A stretch of DNA of 64,000 bases from the NCBI GenBank assembly GCA_013368315.1, contig JAACJM010000101.1:1-64000 (forward strand), given 5' to 3'. Shown in pieces: positions 22,202 through 32,354 of this stretch (the first letter of the stretch is position 1; each line of letters opens with the position of its first letter). The DNA is from Tetrapyrgos nigripes (Eukaryota > Basidiomycota > Agaricomycetes > Agaricales > Campanellaceae). The notes beneath the pieces are model-generated. The model was not told the DNA's origin. It saw nothing but the letters and a program-made list of their open reading frames with translations, and did not search any database. The position numbers and the translations under genes were made by a program.

Positions 22202-25200
22202 TTCTACTGCTCAGTAATGTTGACACTTTTCAAACCTTGGAGAACAGGAGAAGATCTTAAGATCAAGGCTGAAAATTGGGATAGTGCATTCCTTAACTAT
22301 CAATTTTCTACCCATCAAAAGTTCCTGATGGACAATTTTGAACTTCGATTTGAATGTTTGGATTCAAGAGATGACTATCATGCTCAAAGAAAAGCTCAGA
22401 GTCTTGGAATTGATCCTTCCAGTTTAGAGCCTGAATTTGATGACAGAGTTTATTTTGATCCATTTAAATGTTCAGATGACAGTATAAGTGCACGTGAAAT
22501 ACGCAGGCAGTTAGACATGCAAGAGATGACTGATTTACTAGTGAATACGGGGTGGTCAAATGCAAAATGTGACTTGAAAAATCTTATACCAGCCTCTTTT
22601 GACTTTCCTTTAAGGAGTTCAAATGTATGGAGACTGGAAATTGCGAAAATGAAGGGAAGTGTGTTAACAAATAGATTGAAGCACAACAAAGACAGACCAA
22701 ATAACTTTCCTAAAAAATATCCCAATCAGGTAGAAATTCTTGATCAACATATATTTGAGGAGAAATTCAAGAGTAATCACACCAAAAAACTCATAGATGA
22801 TTTATGTATCAAATTTCAATTGAATCGAGAACAGGAAAGAGCTTTTCGTATTATTGCAAACCATGCTGTCAGTTCAATTTCAGACCAGTTGAAGATGTAT
22901 GTTGGTGGCATGGCAGGGACAGGTAAAACTCAAGTCCTGAAGACTCTGAGAGAGTTCTTTAAAGAGAGGGATGAGAGCCGCCGCATGATAGTGGTTGCAC
23001 CAACTGGGACAGCGGCAGCTTTGATTCAGGGTTCCACTTATCACTCCATTTTTGGGATCAATTCATCAGAGGAGGGTGAGTTTTGGAAGACATCTCTATC
23101 CCAAATTTGTTCTAGACTCAGTGGCGTGAATTATGTTTTTTTAGATGAAGTTTCAATGCTTTCTTGTAAAGACATGTACAAAATCAGTGCAAAGATGGCC
23201 ACTGCTTTGAATCAACCACTTCTTCCATTTGGTGGGATGAACATGATATTTTCAGGTGATTTTGCACAATTGCCACTGGCCATGGGTGGTGAAAGTGTAT
23301 CATTATATAGCCATATCATAGGTTCCAATTCTTCAGACCAACAAGCCAGTATTGGAAAATATTTATGGCATCAAGTCAACACTGTAGTACTCTTGAGAAA
23401 GAACTGTCGACAAACCGGAAAGTCAGATCAAGATAACACATTTCGTCAAGCATTGGAGAACATGAGATATAAAAATTGCACTACAGAGGATATTAGTTTC
23501 TTGCGATCATTAATCTCAGACCCTTCAAATGATTCTCGGTCTATTGATAACCCTCGTTTCGGCAATACTTCCATAATTTTGACTTATAACAAACACAAGG
23601 ATGTAGCTAATGAACTGGGCAGTAAACGATTTGCTGCAGAGACAGGCCAAGTACTCACACCCTTTTTCTCTGATGATGAAGAGGTTGTTTTTGATGAACC
23701 TCCTACTAAAACTCGTGATCGAAAACGCAAACGCAGAAAAGCTACAAAACACCAAATTGACGAACATGTACAGCAGCCACTGTGGAAGCAAGCTCCTTCA
23801 ACGAAAAATATGCAAATTCCCAGTACTCTTCACTTGTGTAAAGGTCTGCCTGTCATGATCCATTTCAATGGTGCAACTGAGCTTTGTATAACCAAAGGTC
23901 AAGAAGGTACAGTGCATGGGTGGCAAGCTAGGAAGGGAAAACGTGGTCAACTTGTGCTGGATGTGCTGTATGTCAAACTTGAAAAGCCTCCTACAAATAT
24001 TCAGTTCAAAGACCTGCCCCTCAATGTTGTTCCTATTACCCCAAATACACGACGTATTAACTGTAAGCTGCCTGATGACAGAATCATTCAGATCTCTAGA
24101 ACTCAAGTAGAAATTCTACCCAATTTTGCGATGACAGACTTTGCTTCCCAAGGGAAAACACGAGACTCCAATGTGGCAGACATATACAATAGTTGTGATT
24201 TCCGGGCCATCTATACTGCTTTGTCAAGGAGCTCTAGTGCAAGTGGGACTATGATTTTACAAGGTTTTAATGTTAGTCATATTACTGGTGGTATTAGCAA
24301 TAAAGGTGGATATCAACAAGAACTAAGGGAATTGGAAATTCTGAATGACATCACTAAGTTATGTGTAGATCAAAAATTGCCACGTTCAATTATTGGAGAA
24401 TTAAGAGGACCACTCATACAACAATATAGATCACATTTTGGCAATAGACATAGACCTGAAGGGCTTCATCAGAGTCTAGTATGGGATGCAGATGAAAAAT
24501 TTGAGTCTACGCTGCATAAAGATATTTCTTGGATAATACTGGAAAAAGAAGAGACAAAACATCATGCAAAGAAAAAGCAATCAGGTAATTTTGTACCTAT
24601 TGATATGACCAGTCTGGATTGCAATGAAATGAAGGTCAAATCAATTTCGATTCTTTCAGAAGAAACCAGTGTATCTGAACAAGCTCCAAGTCATGATTAT
24701 CCCACACTCAAGTGGTCTGCTAACAGTTGTGCATATGACTCTGCTCTCATGCTTCTTTATCATTTGTTCAGAACAGAAAGAGCCGCTTTTCTTGGTGAAA
24801 GTGATAATTTCTCCTCAATTTTAATGAATGAGCTTTCAGCCACTTTCCAGTCAAACTCATCAAACTACGCTGATATCAGAGATCAAATACGAAGACAGCT
24901 TTCTATAATTGATCCTGATGCTTTTCCAGATGGGGCTTATGCAGATACGAGTGATGTCCTGCATGAGTTGATGCGGTCAGTCAATCCCACCACTAAGAGA
25001 ACAGTTTTCTGCGGTAACAACCACTTCTCGCTTCGGGAGAGGATGCAACACAATCTCCTGTTGACTCGGACTACTGGTACTTATCAGTCAACTCAAGCTT
25101 GCGTGTCTCATTTTGTGGAGCCATGGGCTGATCAATGTCCCTCTTGTCACTCAGACATGCTTCGGAAATACACATTCCAAAGATTCCCCAAATTTTTCCT

Positions 25201-25510
25201 AATGTCAATACCTTATGAGTGCAATATGCAGATTCAGAATATCATACATGTGCCTCAAGGAGCTGAGTCAAAACAGTATCACATAAATGGTATTATTTAT
25301 TTCGGAAATGATCACTTCATCACTAGGATGTTTGATGGTGCCCATGAATGGGTCTATGACGGCATTGGAACTGGTATAGCAACAAAGTTATCTCCAGATG
25401 TCCAAGCTAACAATGACGCTCTGGAATTCTTTGCGCATAAGAAGGCTGTAGTGGTCCTTTATGTCTGTAGCGAAAATGGAATATGGTTTAATTCTTATTT
25501 AATTGACTGA
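22202..25510 (+). CDS. Helitron PIF1-like helicase with peptidase-like tail
   Basis: The open frame runs from the insertion to TGA 25508-25510 (about 1,100 codons). Numbering from an in-frame ATG at 22157: Walker A GMAGTGKT at 251-258, Walker B LDEVSM near 329, then RKNCRQT, TLHLCKGLPVMIHFNG, and the terminal helicase motif DFASQGKT...YTALSRSS. This is the PIF1-like superfamily 1B helicase of Helitrons, which unwinds DNA during rolling-circle transposition. After about residue 840 comes LKWSANSCAYDSALM, a C-x2-C pair (CPSCH), then NDHFITRMF and WVYDGIGTG. Cys858, His1053 and Asp1068 are arranged as in papain-fold ubiquitin proteases. This tail is an inferred peptidase-like domain. The real protein start lies upstream, in the broken part. 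Confidence 0.85.
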   Translation, partial: FYCSVMLTLFKPWRTGEDLKIKAENWDSAFLNYQFSTHQKFLMDNFELRFECLDSRDDYHAQRKAQSLGIDPSSLEPEFDDRVYFDPFKCSDDSISAREIRRQLDMQEMTDLLVNTGWSNAKCDLKNLIPASFDFPLRSSNVWRLEIAKMKGSVLTNRLKHNKDRPNNFPKKYPNQVEILDQHIFEEKFKSNHTKKLIDDLCIKFQLNREQERAFRIIANHAVSSISDQLKMYVGGMAGTGKTQVLKTLREFFKERDESRRMIVVAPTGTAAALIQGSTYHSIFGINSSEEGEFWKTSLSQICSRLSGVNYVFLDEVSMLSCKDMYKISAKMATALNQPLLPFGGMNMIFSGDFAQLPLAMGGESVSLYSHIIGSNSSDQQASIGKYLWHQVNTVVLLRKNCRQTGKSDQDNTFRQALENMRYKNCTTEDISFLRSLISDPSNDSRSIDNPRFGNTSIILTYNKHKDVANELGSKRFAAETGQVLTPFFSDDEEVVFDEPPTKTRDRKRKRRKATKHQIDEHVQQPLWKQAPSTKNMQIPSTLHLCKGLPVMIHFNGATELCITKGQEGTVHGWQARKGKRGQLVLDVLYVKLEKPPTNIQFKDLPLNVVPITPNTRRINCKLPDDRIIQISRTQVEILPNFAMTDFASQGKTRDSNVADIYNSCDFRAIYTALSRSSSASGTMILQGFNVSHITGGISNKGGYQQELRELEILNDITKLCVDQKLPRSIIGELRGPLIQQYRSHFGNRHRPEGLHQSLVWDADEKFESTLHKDISWIILEKEETKHHAKKKQSGNFVPIDMTSLDCNEMKVKSISILSEETSVSEQAPSHDYPTLKWSANSCAYDSALMLLYHLFRTERAAFLGESDNFSSILMNELSATFQSNSSNYADIRDQIRRQLSIIDPDAFPDGAYADTSDVLHELMRSVNPTTKRTVFCGNNHFSLRERMQHNLLLTRTTGTYQSTQACVSHFVEPWADQCPSCHSDMLRKYTFQRFPKFFLMSIPYECNMQIQNIIHVPQGAESKQYHINGIIYFGNDHFITRMFDGAHEWVYDGIGTGIATKLSPDVQANNDALEFFAHKKAVVVLYVCSENGIWFNSYLID

Positions 25511-25562
25511 ACCCTGCGGCCTCGTACTCGCCACGCGTTAGCGATGGCCCACACCCCTTTCA

Positions 25563-25990
25563 TTTGAGTCTGGCCAAGAAATTGTGCTTGAAGAAAATGG
25601 ATCTGACTGACTAAGAACAAGTGGGTACATTGACATGTATGATGATTATTATGGGTTTCCGAGCCGTTGATATTCCACGGTATCAAACTGCAAGCATAGC
25701 ACAACTTTGCATCGTAATCATTGCTCAACATTGAGCCTGAATCAAAGGGATTGTCAAGTATTATATTAGAAAGATGGACAATCGAAAGGGTTTTGTTGAT
25801 GGACATTGTGAAACCAAAGCGGTAAGGCAAAGAGGAAGTAGCAAACGAAGAGAGGGCAAGAAGAGCTGCACTGTTGCTGTCAGAGTAATCGATCATATCT
25901 GACTACGGAAAAATCGGGACAAAGTCAACATAGCGACACGCGGAAACGCAATGTTAAGAACACTCGACCTGATTCTTCGGCCTCGTAATT
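25563..25990 (-). mobile_element. Older minus-strand Helitron, 5' part
   Basis: Read on the minus strand from 25990: AATTACGAGGCCGAAGAATC, then GCGTGTCGCTATGTT about 45 bp further. This is the same left-end signature as at 16961-17020 but inverted. A minus frame follows (MIDYSDSNSAALLALSSF; DAKLCYACSLIPWNINGS). It continues conceptually in 16519-16959 on the other side of the inserted Helitron. Confidence 0.7.
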
Positions 25991-26110
25991 GTATATTGAA
26001 GCATATCCACTCTTTCTCCGTCCGCAGCGGGATCCACGTTGATCACTACCTCAAATATAAGGGAGGATACTGGTGGATCAGAGTTAATCTCTTCCACTTT
26101 CCACTCCATC

Positions 26111-27736
26111 ATGTCGACGTCTCATTTATCTTCCCTCGAGCACCTCAACGACGATGTCCTAGGGATCATTTGCGAATTCGTGCAACCTAGAGATCCCCCA
26201 CATCTGACAGGAATACTTTTAAAGCCTACAGAGAGTGAATGGGTATGTGGCTCACTGCTCTTTCTAATTCTGTATATTGATGCTTTGAATTAATGATGTC
26301 ACCGTCACGACATCAGATAGCCCCCCTCAACGCGCTTTCTCTTTCGTGTAAACGACTGAGAACGCTTTGTCTTCCCTTTGTGTTCGAGAGATTCGTCTTA
26401 TACTCGTCTGGAAGCAGCCCATGGGACCGCGCTATGGACAAACTGGAGAACTGGAATTCCAATTACTCCGAGCATGTTCGGTACGTGTACTGCGACTTTA
26501 GCCATACCTATGTCAACTAACACGTCTAACTGGAATCATACGTTTAGTGAAATTGTGATTTACATCGAACTCGAACTTAACTATACAGAATCAAGTGATC
26601 AGAACTTCTCACCTCCACGGCGCCCCCTCAACGTACTATCATAGAGGGTTCGTTCAAAGCTTTCGAAGATCTCTTCCAGTACCCGTCGTCACTGGGATAA
26701 AATGACGCAAATCAACTGGGATGATGGAAACCTCTCACTTGGACCAGGACAGCTCCCAGACATACTAACACCATTCTCTCAAAAATCTACACATCCAGCC
26801 CACATGTTCATAAAATGACACCAGTTATAAATAAAGACCATTCTCACCTATTTGAGGAGGCCTTTTTACGCCAAAGTAATCCGACTCTGTCATTCCCAAC
26901 GGTCAAACATCTCACCATTGGTCGGTATAATCGCTTCCTAATCGAGCATTGCCCGAACACGGAGTTTTTATCGGTTAATTATGATTGGCTTCTCCCTCCT
27001 AACAGGGGCCTGGGCAGAATTGGCCAGCCGCAATATAATCATTCCTTGGCTCTCATTGATGAGGCAAAGACCCTCTCCCGTCTCAAAGCTTTCAGAATCT
27101 TTGATTTCTTGAACGGTATGTACGCTTTGACCACCGAGTCTTCCGTATCTTGCTAATGCTATAGTTTGCTGATATGTGGTATATGGCTTTAAATCTCAGG
27201 CAAAGCACTCTACAATGCAATACCAAGGATTCAAATCCTAGTTCTTGATGACATAGGAGGATTTGAGGTAAGTAAGCCATCATCTATGGTCCGCACTGCG
27301 CAGCGCTCGAGTCTGTCTACTTGAAATTGATGAACCAATCGCCTGCTCATTTTCTGATTCCTATATGACATCTAAAAGAATTACTCCGAGGCTCATAAGG
27401 TAAGCACATAAGTCCTTGAATGAAACATATTCTGCCCATTTTTTGAATGACATCAAAAGGATCTTCACTTATACACCTATCTCCCTCAATTCCACCAACT
27501 GGAGATACTATGTATCCCTTACTTCCCCTACGGGGTCTTATCATATGATCCAACACCTGCTCGTGATGGTCAAGAATACTTTCAACAACATTTGGCTACT
27601 CAGGTTTTTGATTGCTGCCCTTGGTTGAAGGAGCCTTGGCCGGGAGATAGTGTTAAAGTAACACTTGAAGAACCAAACACCGCGGAGAGACGTTTTTGTT
27701 TCAGTAGCAAATCTGAAGGAAAAATTTGGATCTAGA
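26111..27736 (+). pseudogene. F-box-type protein gene, probably decayed
   Basis: ATG 26111 opens MSTSHLSSLEHLNDDVLGII, an F-box-like start (L-x-x-L-N-D-D-V-L). The next exon has APLNALSLSCKRLRTLCLP, the F-box second half, followed by RFVLYSSG. Later exons read VIYIELELNYTE, LSFPTVKHLTIGRYNRFL and LDDIGGFE, and end LATQVFDCCPWLKEPWP...KSEGKIWI with TAG 27734-27736. Mushroom F-box proteins of this kind have leucine-rich C-terminal halves and are thought to choose substrates for SCF ubiquitin ligases. Between 26630 and 26815 the frame changes three times and stops interrupt it, with no good splice sites, so the gene is probably broken. Confidence 0.5.
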
Positions 27737-28615
27737 TTCTAAAATATGAGCTCGTTTATGTTCTTGCTGCTTCCCGGTGCCACTACAGTCGAGTCATCCC
27801 TTGGTGCTAAGCCTGGGCCGGGTAACAAACTCCTCCTCCTCCTCTGCCTCCTCCTGCTCCAACAAGCTCTATCCTACCACAAGAACAACGCCAAAGATTA
27901 CACCACCAATGGTCCGATTCGGTGTCCCAGTGACTCGGAGGCTCAGGAATCTGAGCCGAGTCTTTCTGGGGACGGGGGCAGGGTTTTGACAGTGATAGTA
28001 ACCCTGAGTATAGCTAGTCTGACTCGTCACCGTAGGCTTAGCAGGTTGGGGTTGGGGGTTATGATTTCCGGGTTCTTGGACGCATGGACATCATTTGAAC
28101 CATTTTATGCCAATTGAAGTGTAAAAGGACTTACTGCCACCACAGGGCAAGATCCGGTTCATTTCTTTGTCGATCCCAAGCCTCAGATACGTTAACGCCG
28201 ACACGGGAGCCTAAGGCACTGGTCATTGTCAACTATCTCATTAATGCACGGTTGGATTGGGTCGGAGAGATGATTTCTTCAAGAAACTTGGTGGTCCGGG
28301 TGCAGGTAAACGAAACGAGTCGAGATTGACTCTTGAGATACATACTCATCTGTCCGCTACCTCTGTATACACTTTACCGACGATCCAAAGTCCCCAGCCA
28401 GCACAATCAGCTTGCAATCAGCAACATCTCGGTGTTACTTTTCCCATCCAATCTATCACTCGACGTTAGCTATGTCCAAGCCTAAGTAGCATCACGAGCT
28501 TGGGTTTAATAATGGTCCTCGTCCAATTAGCCTAGCAGCCAAAGATGAAGACAAGGTGTTCAGCGTTGTGATGGCTGAAAACAGATCTAGAGCGGCATTT
28601 GGACGCGGGCTCCGG
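27737..28615. other. No gene seen; CTC-rich microsatellite
   Basis: Holds a CTC/TCC-rich run near 27830-27860. No coding frame with family resemblance. Confidence 0.35.
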
Positions 28616-28618
28616 TTT

Positions 28619-29030
28619 TTACGAGGCCCTTTAGGCCGAGTTAACTTATGTCGGCCCACCAAACTTTCTCACGGGTTCTAACTTTTACACGCCACCTCAG
28701 CGCTCCGAAGTGCCTGAACACTGCCATTTCAGCTGACGCTCAACTGACGTCATTCCAGCCTTCCCTCCGCACCAGGCCCACCAACCACCACGACGCTTCA
28801 GACGCGTTTACCTTCCCTCAACAGCCGTCGAAAGTCGTCAAGAGCCGCTCTCTGAGACTCTGAATCACTATGGCAACCTCTAATCCAAGGTCATTTAAAG
28901 GCACCGTTACATTAAAATGGTACAGTATTGGGCTCTATCTAATTAAAAGAATTTTTTACTGCATATGAAACCATTTTACTTAAAGGGCCTCGTAATTTGC
29001 CATGCGAAGCAGTGGCACCTTTCCCCAGTT
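28619..29030 (+). mobile_element. 412-bp non-autonomous Helitron
   Basis: The left end TTACGAGGCCCTTTA (28619-28633) recurs inverted at the right end as TAAAGGGCCTCGTAA (28981-28995). After it come the hairpin TGCCATGCGAAGCAGTGGCA and TTTCCCCAGTT, as at 12307-12351. The interior codes for nothing recognised. Confidence 0.6.
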
Positions 29031-29120
29031 GGAACATTGCGCCTAGGGTTAGGGTCACAAACGTCTTTGCGCAACCGTGACGAGCAGTCCAAGCTCAGCG
29101 CTCAGGCTGCAACGTTCAAG

Positions 29121-29527
29121 TTCGGACCAAGGGGGTCCAAAAAGAATTAAATTATACCGGGGGTCGGAAAAAAAATTTGCGCCCCCATCAAGGGAACCTA
29201 CCTACCTTACCTTCCTTATATAGTAGGTTACCTGCTTAATATAGCAATAGCATGTGACTTATGATTACATAAATTATTTGAACTGCTGTGCTAGTCAGAA
29301 GCTTTGCGGAACCTTCAACGAAAAATTGACTGCAACGTGGTCAAAGCAGTATTATCAGACCTTAGATGCATTGTGAACAACATGTATTACTGCCAACAGT
29401 GAGCGAAAAATTGTTCTAAGGCGCATTTTCGGGGGGGTCAAAAAAAAAAATTTTCGCCTCCTCCAGAGGAACCTACCTACCAACCCCCGGTACGGGATTT
29501 CCCGGTCCGGACCCCCTTGGTTCGGAC
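29121..29527. mobile_element. MITE-like element, about 407 bp
   Basis: TTCGGACCAAGGGGGTCC at the left and its inverse GGACCCCCTTGGTTCGGA at the right, differing by small indels. Inside, a block with an A-run, then TTGCGCC or TTCGCCT, then GGAACCTACCTACC occurs twice (about 29160-29210 and 29433-29485). No target duplication is clear. Confidence 0.6.
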
Positions 29528-29584
29528 TGGCAGCTGGCTACTTCAAACATTTTTCGGCGTATCGCTTCTGCGTCCTTTTTCGGC

Positions 29585-30650
29585 GTCTCAGTCTGTCTGA
29601 GGATGCTTTCTTGGACCCAGATCGTCTCTAGAGTCCAGGCACTACAAGTCTCTTTAGAGACTCTAGCGGCAAAGGTAGATGTCTGTTTTTGTAGGTTGAT
29701 GCGTTAGCAGGAAGCGGATCAACAACAACAACAAGTTCTATTCCTCAGTTATCTTTACAACCTCGTCGGGTTCGACCGATGTTCCAATTGCTACATCGCT
29801 GAGTACTTCGCCTCTTCCAAAAAAAACCATGACGACGAATGGGAGAAAAGACCTGGAAAGATGACCAGGCTTTCTGTCTCGGAAGAGTTCTTTGACCAGT
29901 ACGTCTCCCCAAGCTTTGTTATTTTCAGCATCTCAACACGTTTACCGCAGCCTACTCGAACCAATCAGGTATCCAAACCTACGCTCTACGCTCGTTCACA
30001 AAAGGTCTTAGACGCGATGGAATGAAAGAGTGGGATGCTTTAACGATGAAGCAAGGTGTGTTTTTCTTCTGGTCTTTCTTGCTAAAGTTTGCTCAGTTTT
30101 TGCTTTCCAAGACCCGGCCATAGTCATTCTCGTTCTTCACGGATAGACCTCCTTCAAAAACGACTTCAAAGCTTACCTTCCACCGCCAGAATGACTCCCG
30201 CTGTCATCTACTTGGAACACGGCAGTCATTTGGGGATGTTGTCTGAAAAGGTTTCACCCAACTCCGCAAATGCCCATTTGTCTACCGTTTCCGCTACAGC
30301 CCATAGCCACGTCATTCACTCCTTTCACCTCCACCTCCACCACCGTCTCTTCCCAATTCGCGATTCGCATCTCGTCCTACGAAGAAGCACGAGAAGATGA
30401 GAATACGGATACTCAACGGAAAAGGTGCAGCATGAAGAGAGGAACGTCAACGAAGACGAACAATGATGAAGAAAGAAGGGATGCGGTGGGACAGTCCGCT
30501 GGGGCTGGGTCACAGACCGGATGTCAACGCTATTTGGGTGCTGTTTGGGTCAAGCGAGGTGAGTTTTCTCTCTTTCACCCTTCCCAACTCTTCTTTCCGA
30601 CCTTTCTTTCAACGCTTTTTCTGACTTTTCCTAACGTAGTACTCTAGAAG
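29585..30650 (+). pseudogene. Possible decayed multi-exon gene, unknown
   Basis: Coding-like stretches in changing frames: LSWTQIVSRVQALQVSLETL (coiled-coil-like), LSYLYNLVGFDRCSNCYIAE, HLNTFTAAYSNQSGIQTY and FTKGLRRDGMKEWDALTM, with stops between them. No domain recognised. They could be exons of a host gene with unrecognised introns, or an old transposon remnant. Confidence 0.25.
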
Positions 30651-31065
30651 CTCCCTGAATGCTTTCAGGGACTTTCTGGGCACAACCAGTGTATCTATGC
30701 TCATTTGCCAGGCAGTCGTCATGGTCAGACTCAAAACTTGCGCAACCCCAACTCCAGCTCCAACCCTCCTCCTCCTCGTGCTTCGGTTACCATATCGCAG
30801 ACACTTTTACGTCTGCTTCTAAGACTACACCGAAATCCCCGAAATCCCCCGGTTGCCAGTTGCCATCATTTACGTTTGCTTCGTCGTTTCCTCGTAGTCT
30901 GGACGGCACCTCACGTATTCGACAGTACGCCGCGCCCGGAGATGGACATAGTACTGAAAGCACTCATCCCACCCTATGTTTCTGTCTCTCTACAACTCAA
31001 CACGCACTTTGGCTGGCATTTGACACGTAGCGGAACGTCCACGTCACGGACACCATTGTTTACAG

Positions 31066-31700
31066 CCACGTCCACCGGTAGCGGTCCAGTTCCCATCCAA
31101 CCATCTATTTCGTCGGTTTCGTAATTCGTACGGAAGGGTTATGGTTATAGCGCTCGTTCCCTTCTCCCTTCCTTAAGCTTGCAACTCCTCTTCTGCACAA
31201 CAACCTTCGTCACCACACCAACGTCTTTGCGCCCGTGCCTTCCCAACCACGCTCGTCGTTTCATCTTTTCATGGACCTGGATCCTTTCCTCTACATCAAC
31301 GCATTTCGTCGGTGTCAACCTTACCCGTGGGCTCTCGTGGGTTAACCGATGACTTGGGCTATTTGGAGTGAAGATGAAGATGTGGGTCGTAGTGGAGATT
31401 CCACTATTCCACGTCATGGATCCGGACACTTGAAGTTGTACCATGGGCCATTGTTTAGGCCCTTTACGTCGTCCACCGGTACCGGTCCAGCTACCATCTA
31501 CCGTCCATTCGTCAGTTTTGTACTGAAGGGTTAGTATACTTACTCTCTCTTCATCGTGTTCCCTTCTTCCTTGCAACTCCTCTCCTCTTCTGCACAACCG
31601 CGACACCTTCGTCACCAAACCAACGCCCTCGCACCCGTACCCTTTCAACCAACCAAGCGTGTCCTTCCATTCTTCTATGGATCTGTATCTTGTACCCACT
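31066..31700. repeat. Diverged direct duplication, two units about 400 bp apart
   Basis: Units at about 31066-31310 and 31476-31700 share TCCACCGGTA(G/C)CGGTCCAG, GAAGGGTTA, TTGCAACTCCTCTTC-like and CACCTTCGTCACCA-like stretches in the same order. Neither unit has a convincing gene. Confidence 0.5.
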
Positions 31701-32354
31701 GTGTACATTGCATGCAGCTCTTCTCCATGACCAATCCCTTCCCTCTTCCCCCTTCCACCATCTCAATCTCAACCTCGTTATCGTCCTCCCTTTTGTGCCC
31801 ACCTCAACATGGTACTCGCAGATGTCAAAGAACCTCAACCTTGTTTTTTGGAGACGTTCTGACGGAGGAAGTCGTGAAACAGCGACGTGACGTCGGAGCG
31901 GGAAGTTAAAACGGCGGCATTGAAGAAAGACGTCAGTTGGACGTCAGTGACAGAACCGTATTAGGCCAGCACGGCTGTAACTGCGACACCCCTGAAAAAG
32001 ATGGATTTTTGAGGCGGAGGAGCCCTACACGTGTACAAACACTAGGAAACGAGGGTTCTTGGTGACGAGAGTGGTATCCTTTCTGCGTCACCAGATCACA
32101 ATTCTATGACTGCGAACGAAGACGGTATAAATGGGCCCAGGATGTGAACATACATGAATCAAGTTGTCGAAGTACTAGTCGAACTGACAATGTATTTGGG
32201 TTTTGGTTTGGTTTTGGTGTACAGTTGATTTAATCTTATCTATATGACTAATATTACCTTATTGGGAAGGCATGTGATCTCAGATATGCCTTATAAGGCA
32301 GGCAGGAGGACCAAATTTATGCGATAACCAATTTAAACATACAAGAAAGGCGAC
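31701..32354. other. No gene seen
   Basis: 3' flank of regulator gene B. No recognisable feature. Confidence 0.35.

Larger units (their letters stand above)
16960..25562 (+). mobile_element. Helitron, formerly autonomous, nested in an older Helitron
   Basis: The left end is TTACGAGGCC (16961-16970) with GCGTGTGGCTATGTT 43 bp further in. The right end, just after the helicase stop, is GGCCTCGT with a GCCA-CGC/GCG-TGGC hairpin, then CCCACACCCCTTT. It encodes an ORF1 region, an HUH replication domain, a PIF1-like helicase and a peptidase-like tail, all on the plus strand. Inverted ACGAGGCC/GGCCTCGT ends recall the asymmetric terminal repeats of Helentron-type elements. The exact ends are uncertain by a few bases. 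Frameshifts, an in-frame stop and a 511-bp insertion make it non-functional as it stands. Confidence 0.78.

Noticed and set aside
16960..25990. One large transposon with about 60-bp terminal inverted repeats
   Set aside because: The inverted ends each belong to a Helitron left terminus, and separate right termini with hairpins exist for both orientations, so nesting explains it better.
31145..31708. 187-codon minus-strand frame
   Set aside because: It spans both units of the diverged duplication, is rich in simple patterns and has no family resemblance.
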